Positions 62,654 through 64,000 of a stretch of 64,000 bases of DNA are shown here, piece after piece (the first letter of the stretch is position 1; each line of letters starts with the position of its first letter). The notes beneath the pieces are model-generated. The model did not search any database. It saw only the letters and a program-made list of their open reading frames with translations, and had not been told where the DNA came from. Made by a program: the position numbers and the translations under genes. The DNA comes from Deltaproteobacteria bacterium HGW-Deltaproteobacteria-12 (GTDB lineage: Bacteria > Desulfobacterota > Syntrophia > Syntrophales > Smithellaceae), in contig PHBK01000012.1 of the NCBI GenBank assembly GCA_002840565.1, positions 1-64,000 of the forward strand. The letters run 5' to 3'.

Positions 62654-62744
62654 AATAAACCTCCGGGAGTGTTATCCAAAGCGTTAAGCAAGAGCAGTCC
62701 CTGTTTTTTTAAAAATTATAAATAGATGGAAAAGATTAGCAACT

Positions 62745-63350
62745 ATGAATGAAAGAAACAAGAGCGATATTATAAATCTGAGGCGCAACCAGTTGACTAA
62801 GGCGGCTTACAAGGTTGTCGGACAGAAAGGTTATTACGATTTCACGATACGAGATATTGCCAGCGAAGCGGGAATGTCCACAGGCCTGGTTCACTATTAT
62901 TTTAAAAACAAGGAGGAACTGCTGCTCCACCTGTTAAAAGAGATCAACAAGAACATCCTGGGCAGCCTCAACAGATCCATCAGCAAAGCCAAAGATCCAA
63001 AGGAAAAACTCAATATTTTCATGAAGCAGGCATTTGACCTGGTTACCAGCGAGAAGGATTATTCCTACCTCGTCATCGATTTCTGGTCACAGGTCAACAA
63101 AAATGACCGTATGAAGCGAGCGAACGTCAAACTGTTCAAGAGTTACCGCGATGAGGTGGCGGCCATTCTCACCGAGGGAGTCGAAAAGGGCATTTTCGTG
63201 AAAATGGAGGTTGTGTATGCGGCGACGGTTATAATCTCCACGATTCAAGGCCTGATCATCCAGTATGTTTTGGACAACAACGCTTTTCCCTATGAGGATT
63301 ATACGAGGAAAGTGATGGGGCAAATTACCGATTCGGTTTCGCAAAAATAA
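62745..63350 (+). CDS. TetR-family transcription regulator
   Basis: A 201-residue regulator with an N-terminal helix-turn-helix (DFTIRDIASEAGMSTGLVHY, about 30-50) and a BetI-like C-terminal domain (IIQYVLDNN). TetR proteins of this branch respond to acyl-CoAs or similar ligands. It follows the PP2C-like gene and precedes the last acyl-CoA dehydrogenase on the same strand, and is the best candidate to control the cluster. No operator could be defined. Confidence 0.88.
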   Translation: MNERNKSDIINLRRNQLTKAAYKVVGQKGYYDFTIRDIASEAGMSTGLVHYYFKNKEELLLHLLKEINKNILGSLNRSISKAKDPKEKLNIFMKQAFDLVTSEKDYSYLVIDFWSQVNKNDRMKRANVKLFKSYRDEVAAILTEGVEKGIFVKMEVVYAATVIISTIQGLIIQYVLDNNAFPYEDYTRKVMGQITDSVSQK

Positions 63351-63413
63351 AATCTGCTGATTATGGTCTAAGGAAAAGCAGACAGCAAGAATAGAATTGA
63401 AAAGGAGGAAGTA

Positions 63414-64000
63414 ATGGAATTCGGTTTAACAGAAGAACAAATAATGTTTAAAGATACTGTGTATCGATTTGCGAAGACCCAGATTGTTCCGCTGGTCGAG
63501 GAGGCAGACCTAAAATCGGAATTTTCGCTGGAAGTCTGGAAGAAGTTAGCCGAGATGGGCCTGCTGGGCTTGCCTTTTCCTGCTGAGCTGGGTGGCTCCG
63601 GAGCTGATGTAGTTACATGCTGTCTTTCCGCCGAAGCGCTGGGTCATGCCGGTGTCGATCAGGGGCATCTGCTGGCGCTGGGCGCACATACCTATCTCTG
63701 TACGGATACCATCTTCAAGCACGGTTCAGAAGCGCAATTGAAGAAGTATATACCAAAACTCGCCAGCGGAGAGTGGATCGGCTGTATGGGGCTCACAGAG
63801 CCGGGAGCCGGTTCGGACGCGGCTTCCATGTCGACCACGGCAGTTAAGAAGGGCGATAAGTGGATCCTTAACGGGACCAAAACCTTTATTACCAATGCCC
63901 CGGTATGCGACGTCTGCGTAGTATACGCCACAGTGGACAAGAAACTGAAGCACAACGGGATATCCGCGTTTATAATTGATAGAAGTTCGCCGGGCTTTAC
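63414..64000 (+). CDS. acyl-CoA dehydrogenase, N-terminal part (cut by window edge)
   Basis: The first 195 or so residues of an acyl-CoA dehydrogenase. The N-terminal helical domain and the start of the sheet domain are seen, with TEPGAGSDAASM and FITNAPVCDVCVV. AAGGAGG lies six bases before the ATG. It differs clearly from the dehydrogenase at 14415, sharing only the family motifs. The catalytic Glu lies beyond the edge. It would oxidise the acyl-CoA made by the ligase at 56543. Confidence 0.9.
   Translation, partial: MEFGLTEEQIMFKDTVYRFAKTQIVPLVEEADLKSEFSLEVWKKLAEMGLLGLPFPAELGGSGADVVTCCLSAEALGHAGVDQGHLLALGAHTYLCTDTIFKHGSEAQLKKYIPKLASGEWIGCMGLTEPGAGSDAASMSTTAVKKGDKWILNGTKTFITNAPVCDVCVVYATVDKKLKHNGISAFIIDRSSPGF

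Noticed and set aside
1-64000. tRNA or rRNA genes
   Set aside because: No gap showed a cloverleaf with a TTCGANTC-type arm or any rRNA-like stretch on reading; a tRNAscan run would be needed to be certain.

Overview
The window looks like a piece of the chromosome of a strictly anaerobic, probably syntrophic, bacterium of the Deltaproteobacteria/Desulfobacterota (Syntrophales-like). This is inferred from gene content only. It encodes oxygen-independent ribonucleotide reductase (NrdD/NrdG), ferredoxin-thioredoxin reductase, a biotin-dependent CoA-ester carboxyltransferase, a family I CoA-transferase, acyl-CoA dehydrogenases, beta-keto acid cleavage enzymes (BKACE) and many CoA-ester enzymes. 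No oxygenase, oxidase or cytochrome is visible. No tRNA, rRNA, CRISPR array or intact insertion sequence was found.

Layout. 1-6000: CoA-ester genes (a biotinyl carrier, a CoA-transferase, a carboxyltransferase) around a gap with an orphan EVE/PUA-like protein and a Cys-rich mini-protein. 6000-13600: a likely acetate or monocarboxylate uptake locus: a membrane HAMP/PAS pseudo-kinase fused to a DnaQ-type exonuclease, a cNMP-CBS-DUF294 nucleotidyltransferase-like protein, a Yip1-like protein, a sodium:solute symporter and its small subunit. 13600-16350: an acyl-CoA dehydrogenase whose promoter and first codons occur a second time, inverted, in front of the symporter operon; MITE-like repeats lie between and around. 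16350-23330: a PAS-LuxR regulator with three near-identical PAS units, a PilB/GspE-type ATPase with two membrane proteins, a higBA toxin-antitoxin pair and a methyltransferase. 23400-28070: NrdR-box-controlled nrdDG and a GAF/HD-GYP phosphodiesterase. 28330-35590: an XRE-cupin regulator, a five-gene branched-chain-amino-acid-type ABC transporter, a 3-hydroxyacyl-CoA-dehydrogenase-like enzyme and a BKACE, probably one import-oxidise-cleave pathway. 35620-50180: mostly core genes (hemW, lepA, adk, cmk-rpsA-sppA-ihf, a second-type EF-G, a glutaredoxin/ferredoxin-thioredoxin-reductase pair). 50680-64000: a PHP phosphoesterase and a large catabolic cluster.

The last cluster is the most unusual part. 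It has four thiolase-fold proteins in two A/B pairs, four DUF35 (zinc ribbon + OB-fold) modules, an acyl-CoA synthetase, a PP2C-like phosphatase, a TetR regulator and an acyl-CoA dehydrogenase. By my ungapped alignment all four thiolase-fold proteins lack the nucleophilic Cys of true thiolases, three have Tyr where the EIHD-type His normally is, and three lack the GHP His. With the DUF35 partners this resembles the repurposed active site of Ltp2-ChsH2-type aldolases more than a thiolase. One DUF35 follows two SCP2 domains in one chain; another is fused in frame to a BKACE and keeps an internal ribosome site and start codon. My hypothesis is an anaerobic route that activates a fatty or branched or sterol-like acid, dehydrogenates it and cleaves carbon-carbon bonds by aldolase and BKACE chemistry.
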